Shown here: positions 8,954-17,883 of the stretch, piece after piece
How the letters are laid out: the number at the start of each line of letters is the position of its first letter
Position numbering within the stretch: position 1 is the stretch's first letter
Source of the DNA: Promethearchaeia archaeon
GTDB lineage: Archaea; Asgardarchaeota; Lokiarchaeia; Sigyniarchaeales; SOKP01
Direction: 5' to 3'
DNA length: 51,906 bases
NCBI GenBank assembly: GCA_029856235.1
Contig: JAHQWP010000036.1
Span: 1 to 51,906 of the forward strand
The notes under the pieces: generated by a model
Seen by the model: the letters and a program-made list of their open reading frames with translations, nothing else
Databases searched by the model: none
Told to the model about the DNA's origin: nothing
Translations under genes and position numbers: made by a program

Positions 8954-8992
8954 TTTTTAAACATTGAAATAGATCTTTTTTATTTGAATCTT

Positions 8993-9733
8993 CTAAAGAT
9001 TTTTACCGCAGATGGGGCAAGTGCTCCACAATTTTTTGATCTTTGAATTACAATAAGGACATATTTTTAAATCTGGATCTATTTGAGTTTGGAGCTTTCC
9101 AAAGATAGTTAAATTGTCCTCTAAACGATAGCTTTTTGGTTGTGGTGGTGGTTGAATCGAAGGTTCGCTTAAATTATCGTTTAATTTTATATTAGGTTCT
9201 GGTATTGAGTTACTCGCCAAATCTGGTGGTTCGTTATATTCGCTCTTTACCGTATCTTGCTGTGAAAATCGTCGATTTCCTTCTGATTCTTCTATAGGAA
9301 TGCCAACTTCATAATGAAAATAATTTCCCTCGTTATTTTCAATAATAACTTCACCATGAGCTAGTAATACCTCAATGTAATAAATAATAATAGAACCCAT
9401 TGGAACTTCAGCTATTTCTGCTATAAAATAATCTAACTCGTGTTCCATTTGCATTCGATACCACGATTTTCCACGATCAGCACTAAATATGAGCAGAACC
9501 CTTTCTAAAGTTTTGTTAAAATCATCTTCTGTTAGTTTAACAACAATTTTAATCGTTTTTTTTTGTATACCCTTTTGCCCTAAAGCTTCTTCTGCTTTAG
9601 CAGCATCCCACGCGGTTCCGCATTTAGGGCAATTCGTAAACCAATTTGGGTATTCAAACATGCAGTTAGTGCAGTTTTTCGTAAAATAACGGGTAGTTTT
9701 TATTCCAAATGTTTTTTTTTTATCTTTTCCCAT
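8993..9733 (-). CDS. Double zinc-ribbon protein with central Ig/E-set-like domain
   Basis: A 246-residue protein. An N-terminal zinc ribbon (CTNCMFEYPNWFTNCPKCG, residues about 17-38) and a C-terminal one (CPYCNSKIKKLWSTCPICG, about 224-243) flank a beta-rich middle (about 57-148). The middle contains VLLIFSADRGKSWYRMQM and later IIIYYIEVLLAHGE; this 'sudden-strand, GKSW, YYIxV' pattern is typical of Ig-like/E-set modules (fibronectin III or FlgD-Ig type). Residues 155-215 are a polar, proline-rich linker. There is no signal peptide, so it is cytoplasmic. It converges on the Rab-like gene, which also ends in a zinc ribbon. Function unknown; a scaffold or adaptor role is a guess. Confidence 0.7.
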   Translation of the reverse strand: MGKDKKKTFGIKTTRYFTKNCTNCMFEYPNWFTNCPKCGTAWDAAKAEEALGQKGIQKKTIKIVVKLTEDDFNKTLERVLLIFSADRGKSWYRMQMEHELDYFIAEIAEVPMGSIIIYYIEVLLAHGEVIIENNEGNYFHYEVGIPIEESEGNRRFSQQDTVKSEYNEPPDLASNSIPEPNIKLNDNLSEPSIQPPPQPKSYRLEDNLTIFGKLQTQIDPDLKICPYCNSKIKKLWSTCPICGKNL

Positions 9734-9850
9734 TCTCCAATCAGTTCTAAAGAGGAATTTTACCCTAATAATCTTATATAAAATACTAAATTACTTTCCG
9801 ACTAATAAATATATTTCAGACGGATATATAAAAAACTAAATTCTTACTTA

Positions 9851-11026
9851 TTATAATTTTAGTTTTTTTACAATTTTTTCTAAATCACCGGCAAAATTAG
9901 ATAAATGTCCTCTCTTTACGTGCGGCATTATCACAACTCTAACTAAATTAAAATCTAGGAATTTCCCTAACATCCAATTATTCTGACGTAACGCTTTTTC
10001 GAGTTCACAGATACTATCTCCATTTTCCGTGGTGATCCCAACCACATTCATAACAGGATCCGCAGCTAATTTTATCCCGCGAATTTCAGAGATCCTTTGT
10101 GCTAAATATTTAGTGTTATCCATACATTTCGAAACTATTTCATTAAAACCTTTAATTCCTAAATACTTTAATACTCCCCAAAACGCTATGATTGGACCTC
10201 CTGGTCTAGTCCCAACAATATGAAAGTGCTTAAATGATCCTCCCGCTAAATAAGGAATTTCAAAACCCGTTTTCTGTAATATTGAAGAGTCTTTAATAAA
10301 AATGCCGCCAGAAGGAATTATTCCTAAACCCATTTTATGAGGATCAGCAGTAATTGAATCTACAGAGTTTATCGAAAAATCCCAAGGAGGAACCTGATAA
10401 CCTAACCTTTTAAGAAAAGGTAAAACAAAACCTCCGAATGCGGCATCAATGTGAAAAAAAATATCTTTACCTTCAATAAATGTACCTATATCTTCAATTG
10501 GGTCAATTAAACCCAAAGAAGTTGTGCCCGCAACTCCGACAATAGCACAAGTATTTTTATTAATTAATGTTTCAAGATGATTTAAATCCACTTCGTAATT
10601 CTCTAATAATTTCACCTTTCTCAGTCTAAGGTTTAACAAATCAGCTGCTTTATCAAAAGAAATATGAGCAGAAATTGGAACTACGACTTCCGGATTTTTA
10701 ATATCAGATCGCAAATTTCTGGCGATCCTCATAGCTATCAAATTTGCTTCAGACCCGCCAGTAGTAAATGTTCCTATAATGTTTTTATTTCCAAACAAAT
10801 CCCCAATTTCAGAGATTAGTTCATCCTCCAATGCAGCAGTGCCTGGGAATAACCCGGGATCTCCTAAATTCTTAGAAATATATTTGAGATAGATTTCTTT
10901 AGCAAAATCTAATGGCTCTGTGCACATTGATCCTAAAATTGAGCCTGAATCGTAGGAAAAATCTTTCTCAAGCTTTTTTTCCAGCAAATGAAGTATATCT
11001 CGTTTCTCTAAACCGTTTTCTTTCAT
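9851..11026 (-). CDS. mfnA: Group II PLP decarboxylase: L-tyrosine/L-aspartate decarboxylase (MfnA type)
   Basis: A 391-residue glutamate-decarboxylase-family enzyme. Conserved elements: TTGGSEANLIAM (88-99, PLP phosphate), H121 of SAHISFDKA that stacks on PLP, DAAFGG (194-199, Asp to pyridine N), and the PLP lysine K231 in TADPHKMG. Length and motifs match archaeal MfnA. In methanogens MfnA makes tyramine for methanofuran; in Thermococcus the homologue decarboxylates aspartate to beta-alanine for coenzyme A. With panB and ilvE nearby and no methanofuran genes in view, the aspartate/beta-alanine role is the more likely one, but that is inference. Confidence 0.9.
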   Translation of the reverse strand: MKENGLEKRDILHLLEKKLEKDFSYDSGSILGSMCTEPLDFAKEIYLKYISKNLGDPGLFPGTAALEDELISEIGDLFGNKNIIGTFTTGGSEANLIAMRIARNLRSDIKNPEVVVPISAHISFDKAADLLNLRLRKVKLLENYEVDLNHLETLINKNTCAIVGVAGTTSLGLIDPIEDIGTFIEGKDIFFHIDAAFGGFVLPFLKRLGYQVPPWDFSINSVDSITADPHKMGLGIIPSGGIFIKDSSILQKTGFEIPYLAGGSFKHFHIVGTRPGGPIIAFWGVLKYLGIKGFNEIVSKCMDNTKYLAQRISEIRGIKLAADPVMNVVGITTENGDSICELEKALRQNNWMLGKFLDFNLVRVVIMPHVKRGHLSNFAGDLEKIVKKLKL

Positions 11027-11157
11027 CTACTACATTGAATAATTGATTATGTTATAATTTCTATTAATTCTAAGAAATAAAAAGCTTATAAGAATTAAAG
11101 TTTTACAAATTAAGATTTATATTAGGAGAATTCTAATAAAATTGGTAAAATTTATAC

Positions 11158-11475
11158 TTAAACAAACCGCTCTGAATCTCTCTTAGTATATTTTTCAATA
11201 ACGAGTCCTAGTTCCTCGCTTATATCAATTTTATAATAATTAGCTACACATAATATCGCAAAAATAACATCTGCGAGCTCTTCACCTATTTTCCTTGCGT
11301 TTTCGTCAGACTTTTTTGGTTTGAATCCTTCAAGGTAATTTATTTCTCTAGCTAATTCACCAACTTCTTCCACTATCGCACTGAACATAGAAAGAGGAGG
11401 CCAATAGCCACCATGATTTAAAATCCAAGCATCAATTTTTTGTTGAAATTCTTTGAGCGATAAATTTTCTTTCAT
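11158..11475 (-). CDS. MazG-like nucleotide pyrophosphohydrolase
   Basis: A 105-residue all-alpha NTP pyrophosphohydrolase that cleaves (d)NTPs to NMPs and pyrophosphate, probably for house-cleaning. The metal-binding pattern of the family is present: EEVGELAREI in the second helix and EELADVIFAI in the third, separated by the usual loop. A single MazG domain of this length resembles the YpjD/short MazG group. It stands alone with its own upstream AT-rich promoter region and is divergent from the gene at 11677. Confidence 0.88.
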   Translation of the reverse strand: MKENLSLKEFQQKIDAWILNHGGYWPPLSMFSAIVEEVGELAREINYLEGFKPKKSDENARKIGEELADVIFAILCVANYYKIDISEELGLVIEKYTKRDSERFV

Positions 11476-11676
11476 AAATAATGTAAGATACTCAAATATT
11501 TATTGACAGTGAATATGTAATTTATTGAAAAAATTGCAAAATTTTCAGCAGTAAAACCTTATTTTATAATGATTTTTAGGTAGTCTTATATTAAATATTG
11601 CAAAATTCTATCTAAATTTATACCCTGTATTAAAACAGCTATTTTGAAAAATAAATTAAAGGATTAAATAAGAAAA

Positions 11677-12303
11677 ATGAAAGATAAATTTATTTCTCTT
11701 TATGAGAAAAATCACTCAAAAAAGGACGATGAAAGGTTAGGATTATTCCAACGGCTTAATGATGAGTATTCGATTAAAAAAGCTCTATATCCTGGAAGTT
11801 ATGCACATATTACACCAATATTTGTATTTCCAGCAGTTATTTTTAACGATGTATATAAGAAACTTCAAAAATTTTTCGATTCAGATGAAGTTTTTAAATA
11901 TATAAATAAAAGAAAAATTTATTCCGAGGAGCCATTTTATTCATATATATGCGAAGATTACAACAAAGAACTCCCATTGGAAAAGAAGAGCTTTGATTTA
12001 TTAATATCCCAATACGCAGGATTCATATCTCGCGCTTGCAGACACTATTTAAAAATTGGTGGAATATTAGTAGTTAATAATAGCCATGGAGATGCAAGTA
12101 TGGCCTCTATATCGCCTGATTATGAATTTAGTGCTGTAATAAACAAACGAGACAAAAAGTTCACTCTTTCCACCCGAAATTTAGAAGAATATTTTATACC
12201 TAAGAAGAAGATTGAAATAACAGAAGAATTTTTAGAAAAATATATGCGTGGAGTGGGATATACGAAAACTGCAACAGATTATGTTTTTAAGAGAACATGT
12301 TAA
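11677..12303 (+). CDS. Possible degenerate Rossmann (methyltransferase-like) protein
   Basis: A 208-residue protein of uncertain function. A segment around ALYPGSYAHITPIFVFP sits where motif I of class I SAM methyltransferases would be, and FDLLISQYAGFISRACRHYL-type sequence followed by LKIGGILVVNNSHGD resembles the motif IV-V region. However, the glycine-rich SAM loop (ExGxGxG) is not intact, so it may not bind SAM, or the fold may be another alpha/beta type. It is alone on its strand, with nrdD convergent downstream after a 274-base AT-rich gap in which I see no gene. Confidence 0.5.
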   Translation: MKDKFISLYEKNHSKKDDERLGLFQRLNDEYSIKKALYPGSYAHITPIFVFPAVIFNDVYKKLQKFFDSDEVFKYINKRKIYSEEPFYSYICEDYNKELPLEKKSFDLLISQYAGFISRACRHYLKIGGILVVNNSHGDASMASISPDYEFSAVINKRDKKFTLSTRNLEEYFIPKKKIEITEEFLEKYMRGVGYTKTATDYVFKRTC

Positions 12304-12577
12304 CCATATACTTCAAGATAAAAGAGAGTTTTGGAATCTTTAATCTTTTTATATTTTAATGAACACCTATTACTCTAAATTTACCTTCAATTTTATGAAC
12401 CATAATATTCATTGAATATTTTTTAACTTTAGTTTTTCTAGTTTACTGTATTCCCGAATTTATTAAAAAGAAAATTGTAAAATCCGAGTAGAGCATTATT
12501 AATATATTTTTGCAATATTTTTTGTAAGAGTTTCTACAATAATTTTTGTTAGATTTGCATTATTTATTGTCAATGAA

Positions 12578-15500
12578 TTAGGAAAACAAATTATATCTTT
12601 TTCTAGATTCCCATTCTGCTTTCTTACCCGGATTATACCTATTTACTTCGCTGTAATACCCTGTAACTCTTGAATATACTTTAACATCTCCAGATTGACA
12701 ATTAAGACAGATAAAACTCCCACCTCGAAACATTTTTCTACAATGAGGGCAATAAGTAAAATCGGTTGTGTAAGCGAAATAAGCCGTGTTAGTATTAAGG
12801 CATATATTTTTAGTTAGTTCCCACAATCCGTTAATGTCTGGATTTTGTTCACCAAGCCAGATATGCGTTATTACTCCTCCTTCAACAATTGGATGATAAT
12901 CTGCTTGTAATTGAATTCTCTTTGATAATGGTATATTAGCATCGTAACGAATATGATCTGAATTTGTGTAATAAGCAGAGTTACCAGATGATATTGGAAT
13001 TGCTTTTTTTGGAAAATGCTTTAAATCTAACTTAGCAAAACGGTTACTCGAGGATTCCCCGGGTTGTTGCCATAAAGAATACGAAATTCCGTCTCTTTCC
13101 GTCATCGAATTACACTTTGCTACCATATATTCTAACACTTTTTTACCGAAATTGTATGCGGTGTCGTGTTCGTGCAATTCATACCCAATCAGACTTTTTA
13201 AGGCTTCGTTTAAACCAGTAAAACCAATAGAGAGATTCTGATCGTTTAGGTTAAAAATTGGCTCTCCATCTATTTTACCGCTACATAAGGGTAGATGGCC
13301 CGTTCTTAAGCGTTTTTCCATCAATTTCCATTTTTTTAGTAGTACTCTTGCAGAGAGCTCCATATTCTTATCTAAAATCCTAAAGTAATCGTCTTCGTTA
13401 GCAGACATGTAAGCGTACCTAGGTAAATTAAGACTGACGCTTTGAAGCGAACCAATTGAGACGTAATTTTCCCAGACATTAGCGTTTTTCCTCTTTTCGG
13501 GGTCTAATTCACATCTGCTTATAATTTGATTACCGCTTAAAAATTTACGGCAACATTGGCTATGAATTTCGTCTGGCATCCATTCTGGGCACATATTAAG
13601 AAAATATGGAGTGCCCATCTTAGCAACTTCTTCCATTAATTTAATGTAAGACGGTTCGAACTCTTTAAGCCACTCTTTTTTAATCTTTATTTCGTGTTTT
13701 GGAAATGCAAATAGCTTTCCATCGTAGTCTCCATGGATATAAACATCAGTTAGAGCGTCAAAAAGCTTTAGACACTCTTCTTTAAAATCACCATATTTAC
13801 CAATAATTTTACCGTGGGGACCAATAGCCTGAATGGATAACAAACCTTCAGGTACTGTAGGAGTACAAGAAATTGAAGTAAATGGTACTTGCCCTCCCCT
13901 CGCTGCAAAAATCTGGTTTGTTTCGAATATTAAGCATTGCATTGATTGTTCGATTTCCCTAGCGGTAAGTCCTTTAGCATAAGGAGCGAGGAACGTAGTT
14001 AAGTAATCATAGCCCTGACCGCCTGAAAACTCTCCTTGTATCGTCCCTAACCATTTAGCTAGATGGGTTACAGCCACCCGTAAGCTTCCTGCAGGACCAG
14101 ACCTACTACAATGTGCCCAACTATTTACGGGAGGAAGTCCGTGTTCGAGAATCATACGAGGATCCCATTCCTGACAATTATGAATTAAGATATTATTTGC
14201 ATAGAAAGTATGAGTGCGCCAGTCTCCATTACCTTCTAAGGTGAAATCATATAAATATGGATAAGTAGGATGAATTTTTTCAATGCATTTAACAATATCA
14301 TATGTTTCTCTTTCAGAATATTTTGGTGAATGGTTTTTAAGATACTTTTTTAATTTATTTTGTTTTTTTATTTGTGCAAATTCAACCAATTTAGAGAATT
14401 TGAGAATATTATCGCCACCAAAGATTTTTAGCCTATACTGTATACCTTCACCTTTATATCCCTTTATTTCATATTTATAATGTTCTTCTTTAATATAATG
14501 ATATATAGAATGAGTAGCAAAAACAATACTTAAGAAGTCAATTAAGGATTTTGATTTAGAGGTATATGTAATATCACAATCTGATCTATCAGGCCTATAA
14601 ATTATATGCCCATCTCCACTGTAGAGGGCAGATAATAATGGTTTTAAATTTTGATCAGATAAATTCAAGAAAATTTCATTAAGTTGCTTCTTATGGCTAT
14701 AGGGTTTAATTCCAAAAACGTATCTGAACAATAGATAAATCATTTTCCCCCCAAAATATAATTGTGGTGCTTTATTTTCAACAAAATTGGGAGTGATATA
14801 TGTTTCAAAGCTTTCTTTAATAACCCGCTCCATATCCGCAAGTATATAAGGATCTTTGCTAGTTAAAACAAGATTATAATTCTGTTTATCTTGTATATTG
14901 TAATTTCCCTCAGATAAAAAATATCCAATTAATCTTAAGATTGGTTCTTTAATTTTTAAAATTGATGGAATTGAAAGAGGAGACCCAATAATACCCAATT
15001 CTAAATTAGAAAATGGAATATTGAATGTTTTTATTATTTTAATTGCCTCTAGAATTGGAAGACTTCCTCTTTCCCAACTTCTTGGGTAATTTAGGATTTC
15101 CGCTTTACAAAAAACATCATCCCAAGACATAGAATACCGCTGTCTTACTGAAATTAAAGAATTTCTTAGATCTTTCACGTATATACTCTCTAACAGGTCT
15201 GTAGGACACTTTTTAATTAGTTCTTCAATAATATTTAGTTCATAATGATCTCCTTTTATTACACTATTATTTAAAATCAATAATATATCTCCAATTTTTA
15301 GATTCTTTGTGGAGATTTGACTAGGAATTGAATCATTAAAGATCATTATACGATGATCATCGCTAAGGAGAATTTCTTTTCCACTTTTCGTCGTTATTTT
15401 ATTGATATAATCATCTGAAGGTTTTCTTGATAAAAATTTTAGTTTTTTTATTCCCGTAGGCGTATATAATGAAAGTGATTTTGATGACATATTAACAAAT

Positions 15501-16138
15501 TCCTGATTTTTATCAAAATATACATCAAAATCTTTCGCCTTTTTTAAAGATAAATATTTCCCATCAAATGTTGGAATTTTAGTACTACCATCAACGCAAA
15601 AGGGTCTTAAATCGAAATATCTTAGCATATGTACATGGATGTCTCCGTATAAATGAGCATGCGCTTCTTCTGAGTTTAAAATCCTTAAAAGAGCATATTC
15701 GTCAGAAATTCTATTTGCTGCCCAATGGTGAATACTCTCGGGATTTAGATCTTGATTAGCGTTTTCATTGACACCTTTCTCTAATATCGCTTCGTAATCC
15801 ATTAAAGGCATACCTATTCTAGTGTATAGCTTACGTTCGTCTTCGTAGTGTTCTTCTGATAATATAGAGCACACAATTTCTCTTATATGTGGACCTGAAA
15901 GAAATATAATGTTAGAGGATATAATTCTCCTCACAACTAACTGCGTGATTCGGCTAGCGGATTCTAAATCTAATCCCGTTTCACTAATAATACTTTCTTT
16001 TATTTTTTTTGGATCAAATGGTACGACATCGCCTTCTGTTCGTGAAACCCTTGGTAGTAGGCTTTTTAAAAATCCACTTTCTAATATTTTTTTTTCTTTA
16101 ATAGTTTCAGACTCTGGAGTTAAAACCATATTAATCAT
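12578..16138 (-). CDS. nrdD: Anaerobic ribonucleoside-triphosphate reductase (class III) containing an intein
   Basis: A 1186-residue precursor. Residues 30-120 are an ATP-cone (allosteric domain: VSRTEGDVVPFDPKKI). The catalytic barrel is interrupted after F180 by an intein (181-654) and resumes at C655 (CQEWDPRMILEHGLPPVNSW). The C-terminus has the class III zinc site (CPHC ... CLNC) and the glycyl-radical loop RVTGYYSEVNRYNPGKK, with the radical Gly at about residue 1160. The spliced enzyme would be about 712 residues, normal for archaeal NrdD. It makes dNTPs without oxygen, which suits an anaerobe, and needs the activase NrdG; no nrdG is seen nearby. Starts at ATG 16138, with a second ATG three codons in. 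The gene stands alone with long non-coding flanks. Confidence 0.95.
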   Translation of the reverse strand: MINMVLTPESETIKEKKILESGFLKSLLPRVSRTEGDVVPFDPKKIKESIISETGLDLESASRITQLVVRRIISSNIIFLSGPHIREIVCSILSEEHYEDERKLYTRIGMPLMDYEAILEKGVNENANQDLNPESIHHWAANRISDEYALLRILNSEEAHAHLYGDIHVHMLRYFDLRPFCVDGSTKIPTFDGKYLSLKKAKDFDVYFDKNQEFVNMSSKSLSLYTPTGIKKLKFLSRKPSDDYINKITTKSGKEILLSDDHRIMIFNDSIPSQISTKNLKIGDILLILNNSVIKGDHYELNIIEELIKKCPTDLLESIYVKDLRNSLISVRQRYSMSWDDVFCKAEILNYPRSWERGSLPILEAIKIIKTFNIPFSNLELGIIGSPLSIPSILKIKEPILRLIGYFLSEGNYNIQDKQNYNLVLTSKDPYILADMERVIKESFETYITPNFVENKAPQLYFGGKMIYLLFRYVFGIKPYSHKKQLNEIFLNLSDQNLKPLLSALYSGDGHIIYRPDRSDCDITYTSKSKSLIDFLSIVFATHSIYHYIKEEHYKYEIKGYKGEGIQYRLKIFGGDNILKFSKLVEFAQIKKQNKLKKYLKNHSPKYSERETYDIVKCIEKIHPTYPYLYDFTLEGNGDWRTHTFYANNILIHNCQEWDPRMILEHGLPPVNSWAHCSRSGPAGSLRVAVTHLAKWLGTIQGEFSGGQGYDYLTTFLAPYAKGLTAREIEQSMQCLIFETNQIFAARGGQVPFTSISCTPTVPEGLLSIQAIGPHGKIIGKYGDFKEECLKLFDALTDVYIHGDYDGKLFAFPKHEIKIKKEWLKEFEPSYIKLMEEVAKMGTPYFLNMCPEWMPDEIHSQCCRKFLSGNQIISRCELDPEKRKNANVWENYVSIGSLQSVSLNLPRYAYMSANEDDYFRILDKNMELSARVLLKKWKLMEKRLRTGHLPLCSGKIDGEPIFNLNDQNLSIGFTGLNEALKSLIGYELHEHDTAYNFGKKVLEYMVAKCNSMTERDGISYSLWQQPGESSSNRFAKLDLKHFPKKAIPISSGNSAYYTNSDHIRYDANIPLSKRIQLQADYHPIVEGGVITHIWLGEQNPDINGLWELTKNICLNTNTAYFAYTTDFTYCPHCRKMFRGGSFICLNCQSGDVKVYSRVTGYYSEVNRYNPGKKAEWESRKRYNLFS
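14177..15598 (-). mobile_element. Intein with LAGLIDADG homing endonuclease inside nrdD
   Basis: This 474-residue insertion starts at Cys181 (CVDGSTKIPT, block A) and ends at Asn654 (NNILIHN), immediately followed by Cys655 as the +1 nucleophile. Block B is GKEILLSDDHRI (Ser in place of the usual Thr, His kept); block F/G ends THTFYANNILIHN with the penultimate His. Between them are two LAGLIDADG-like helices, LIGYFLSEG (about 403-411) and LLSALYSGDG (about 501-510), each with an acidic residue at the catalytic position, so the endonuclease may be active. All splicing residues look intact. The insertion point is right before a conserved cysteine of NrdD. The intein is visibly richer in A/T-ending codons than the flanking host sequence. 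Confidence 0.93.
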
Positions 16139-16553
16139 TTATTTTTTTAATTTGCTCTTTCCACCTAAGTGATATCGGTATTTTACCATAATACACATTA
16201 GGAATTTTTGTCGGTTTTATGGACCGAAATACTAGCTTAAAATATTATATATTCTCGTTAATACTTTGCCTCTTTTGATATAAAAATGTATTTTATTTTC
16301 CAATTTAAACTTATTCTATTAACCTTCTATTCATAATCTAATAAACCAGTTTAGAAATCCACAGAAAATTCCATAGTTTCACCTAAAAGTCCAGTCGTAT
16401 TACCTATATCCTCGTTATTTTACTCGCAAACTTAAAATTGTCGTCTTTACTGGTTTTGTAATTTTCAAACGATTAATGAAAAATTTAAAAAATATTGAAT
16501 ATGAGTATATTTAAAGAAAAAATAGATGAAATCAGATTATTCAAGCTTTTAAA
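16139..16553. other. 415-base non-coding region between nrdD and the cupin gene (divergent promoters)
   Basis: This gap separates divergent starts and holds no convincing ORF or RNA gene. It has TATA-like runs on both sides (for example AAAATATTATATATT around 16240 and TATATTTAAAGAAAA near 16505-16520) and one inverted repeat at 16211-16227. It is probably the control region for nrdD on the left and the cupin on the right. Confidence 0.6.
16211..16227. promoter_or_regulatory. Inverted repeat upstream of nrdD
   Basis: TCGGT (16211-16215) and ACCGA (16223-16227) flank a 7-base spacer, about 75 bases upstream of the nrdD start. It is unusually GC-rich for this intergenic region. It could be an operator controlling nrdD, but it is short and does not match the NrdR box I know. 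Confidence 0.3.
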
Positions 16554-16883
16554 ATGAGAAAAAATACCGTTAATAAAAGTTCTGTTAAAGCCTTAGAAGC
16601 GTTGCCAGGAATTTATCGAAAAACTCTAATCTATAACGAGCATATGATGCTATGCCATTTTTTACTTAAAGAAAATTCTGAAGTCCCCCTTCATTCGCAT
16701 CAGGAACATCAAATCGGATATGTAATTAAAGGAAAATTACAATTTTTTACCGAAAATGAAGAATTTTTGGCTAAAAAGGGAGATAGTTATGTTTTTGAAT
16801 CAAACGAAAAACATGGGGCAAAAATATTGGAGGATTCAGAGGTTATAGACGTGTTTAATCCTCCAAGAGAAGATTATAAATAA
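16554..16883 (+). CDS. Small cupin-2 domain protein
   Basis: A 109-residue single cupin barrel. The two metal motifs are visible: motif 1 PLHSHQEHQIGYVIKGKL (His, His, Gln-His and Glu-type positions) and motif 2 GDSYVFESNEKHGAKI with the second-motif His. Cupins of this size bind a divalent metal and may act as isomerase, dioxygenase or ligand sensor; nothing here defines the substrate. It has no operon partner. Confidence 0.85.
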   Translation: MRKNTVNKSSVKALEALPGIYRKTLIYNEHMMLCHFLLKENSEVPLHSHQEHQIGYVIKGKLQFFTENEEFLAKKGDSYVFESNEKHGAKILEDSEVIDVFNPPREDYK

Positions 16884-16918
16884 ATCTGCGCAGTTCACAA
16901 AAGGAAAATAAAAACTAA

Positions 16919-17272
16919 TTACCATTGATAAGCGGCAATAACAAAAACTGCAATCATACTAAAAATAAATTGACCTAAAAGCCAATCTATAAACAATTTC
17001 CTTTTTTGATCTCTGTTTTTCTTAACACGAGTTGCTAAGGCAAAGCTAATTGCTGCATTAGTGCCAGTGAAAATTATTAATGTAAATGTTGATGCATTTA
17101 ATGTTAGTTCAATCAAGTCGAGTATCATGTCAAAAATAAAAAACGCGCTTATTAAAGCTAATAAAGCAATTAAAAACATCCAACCTGAAAAATTGATAAC
17201 TTTTTCAAATACGATTTCTTCTTGGGATAATCCTCCCGGCGACTGAGTGGGCTTTTTCTTTACTTTTGACAT
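16919..17272 (-). CDS. Small membrane protein, three predicted helices
   Basis: A 117-residue protein with a polar, proline-containing N-terminal tail (about 20 residues) followed by three hydrophobic segments (about 29-53, 58-80 and 95-116). A strongly basic KKNRDQKRK loop between the second and third helix should lie in the cytoplasm. I do not recognise the family. It lies downstream of the PAN-PUA-NAC genes on the same strand (83 bases after NAC) and could be read through with them. Confidence 0.6.
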   Translation of the reverse strand: MSKVKKKPTQSPGGLSQEEIVFEKVINFSGWMFLIALLALISAFFIFDMILDLIELTLNASTFTLIIFTGTNAAISFALATRVKKNRDQKRKLFIDWLLGQFIFSMIAVFVIAAYQW

Positions 17273-17355
17273 ATCTTTCTACCGTACTAATTATAAAAAA
17301 TTGAATGGTCAATGATTCTTAATTCTTATTTTTTCTACAAATACAATTCAAGATA

Positions 17356-17835
17356 TTAAGGTTTATTTTTTAAAAATAAAATGGCTTTAGCAATATCTCC
17401 TTCACTATCAATCAACGCAGCATTCGCTTCTTCTTTATCTACATTCGCTTGAGCTGCCACTAACATTATATCATTTTCAGTAATAACCGTTTTAGCTTCA
17501 GATTCTACTATTGCGTCCTCTCTTTCTCCTTCTTCCGTATCCCCTATTTGAACCTCCCCTGCAGAATATTCTTCTGCATCTCCTATTATTTGATAAATCT
17601 CTTGTCCCATTTGTTTCATTAAAACGACTTCGGGTTGATCGATTACAAGAGTATTTTCAGGACCTTCAATTATTACTCGCGTAGCGTTAATTGGTTCCAT
17701 ATCAATTCCTTGCTGTTGCATTCGACGGCGCATCTGTCTTGAAGCAAATTGTTGTCCTTCTCTCTTCTTTGTTGCTTGTGGTCGCGTTGGTTTACTTTTT
17801 TCCTTTTTTTGCATTTCCTTTGGTAATTTAACCAT
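17356..17835 (-). CDS. nac: Nascent polypeptide-associated complex, archaeal NAC (alpha type)
   Basis: A ribosome-associated chaperone that contacts emerging chains. Residues about 33-100 carry the archaeal NAC pattern: RQMRRRMQQQGIDMEPI, then VIIEGPENTLVIDQPEVVLM and GQEIYQIIGD. The C-terminus is a UBA domain (ENDIMLVAAQANVDKEEA ... ALIDSEGDIAKAILFL). At 159 residues it is longer than typical archaeal NAC (about 115), from a basic N-terminal extension and an acidic linker before the UBA domain. The frame is open four codons further to a TTG at 17847, but I choose the ATG at 17835, about 25 bases after a TATA-like ATAATATATA. Third gene of a PAN-PUA-NAC run on this strand. Confidence 0.92.
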   Translation of the reverse strand: MVKLPKEMQKKEKSKPTRPQATKKREGQQFASRQMRRRMQQQGIDMEPINATRVIIEGPENTLVIDQPEVVLMKQMGQEIYQIIGDAEEYSAGEVQIGDTEEGEREDAIVESEAKTVITENDIMLVAAQANVDKEEANAALIDSEGDIAKAILFLKNKP

Positions 17836-17883
17836 TTTTTTCAACAACTCTTAACTATATATATTATAGTTATCTATTAATTT

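Noticed and set aside
12304-12577. A possible small gene or RNA between the 11677 gene and nrdD.
   Set aside because: AT-rich sequence with stop codons in all frames and no tRNA, box or hairpin structure I can support.
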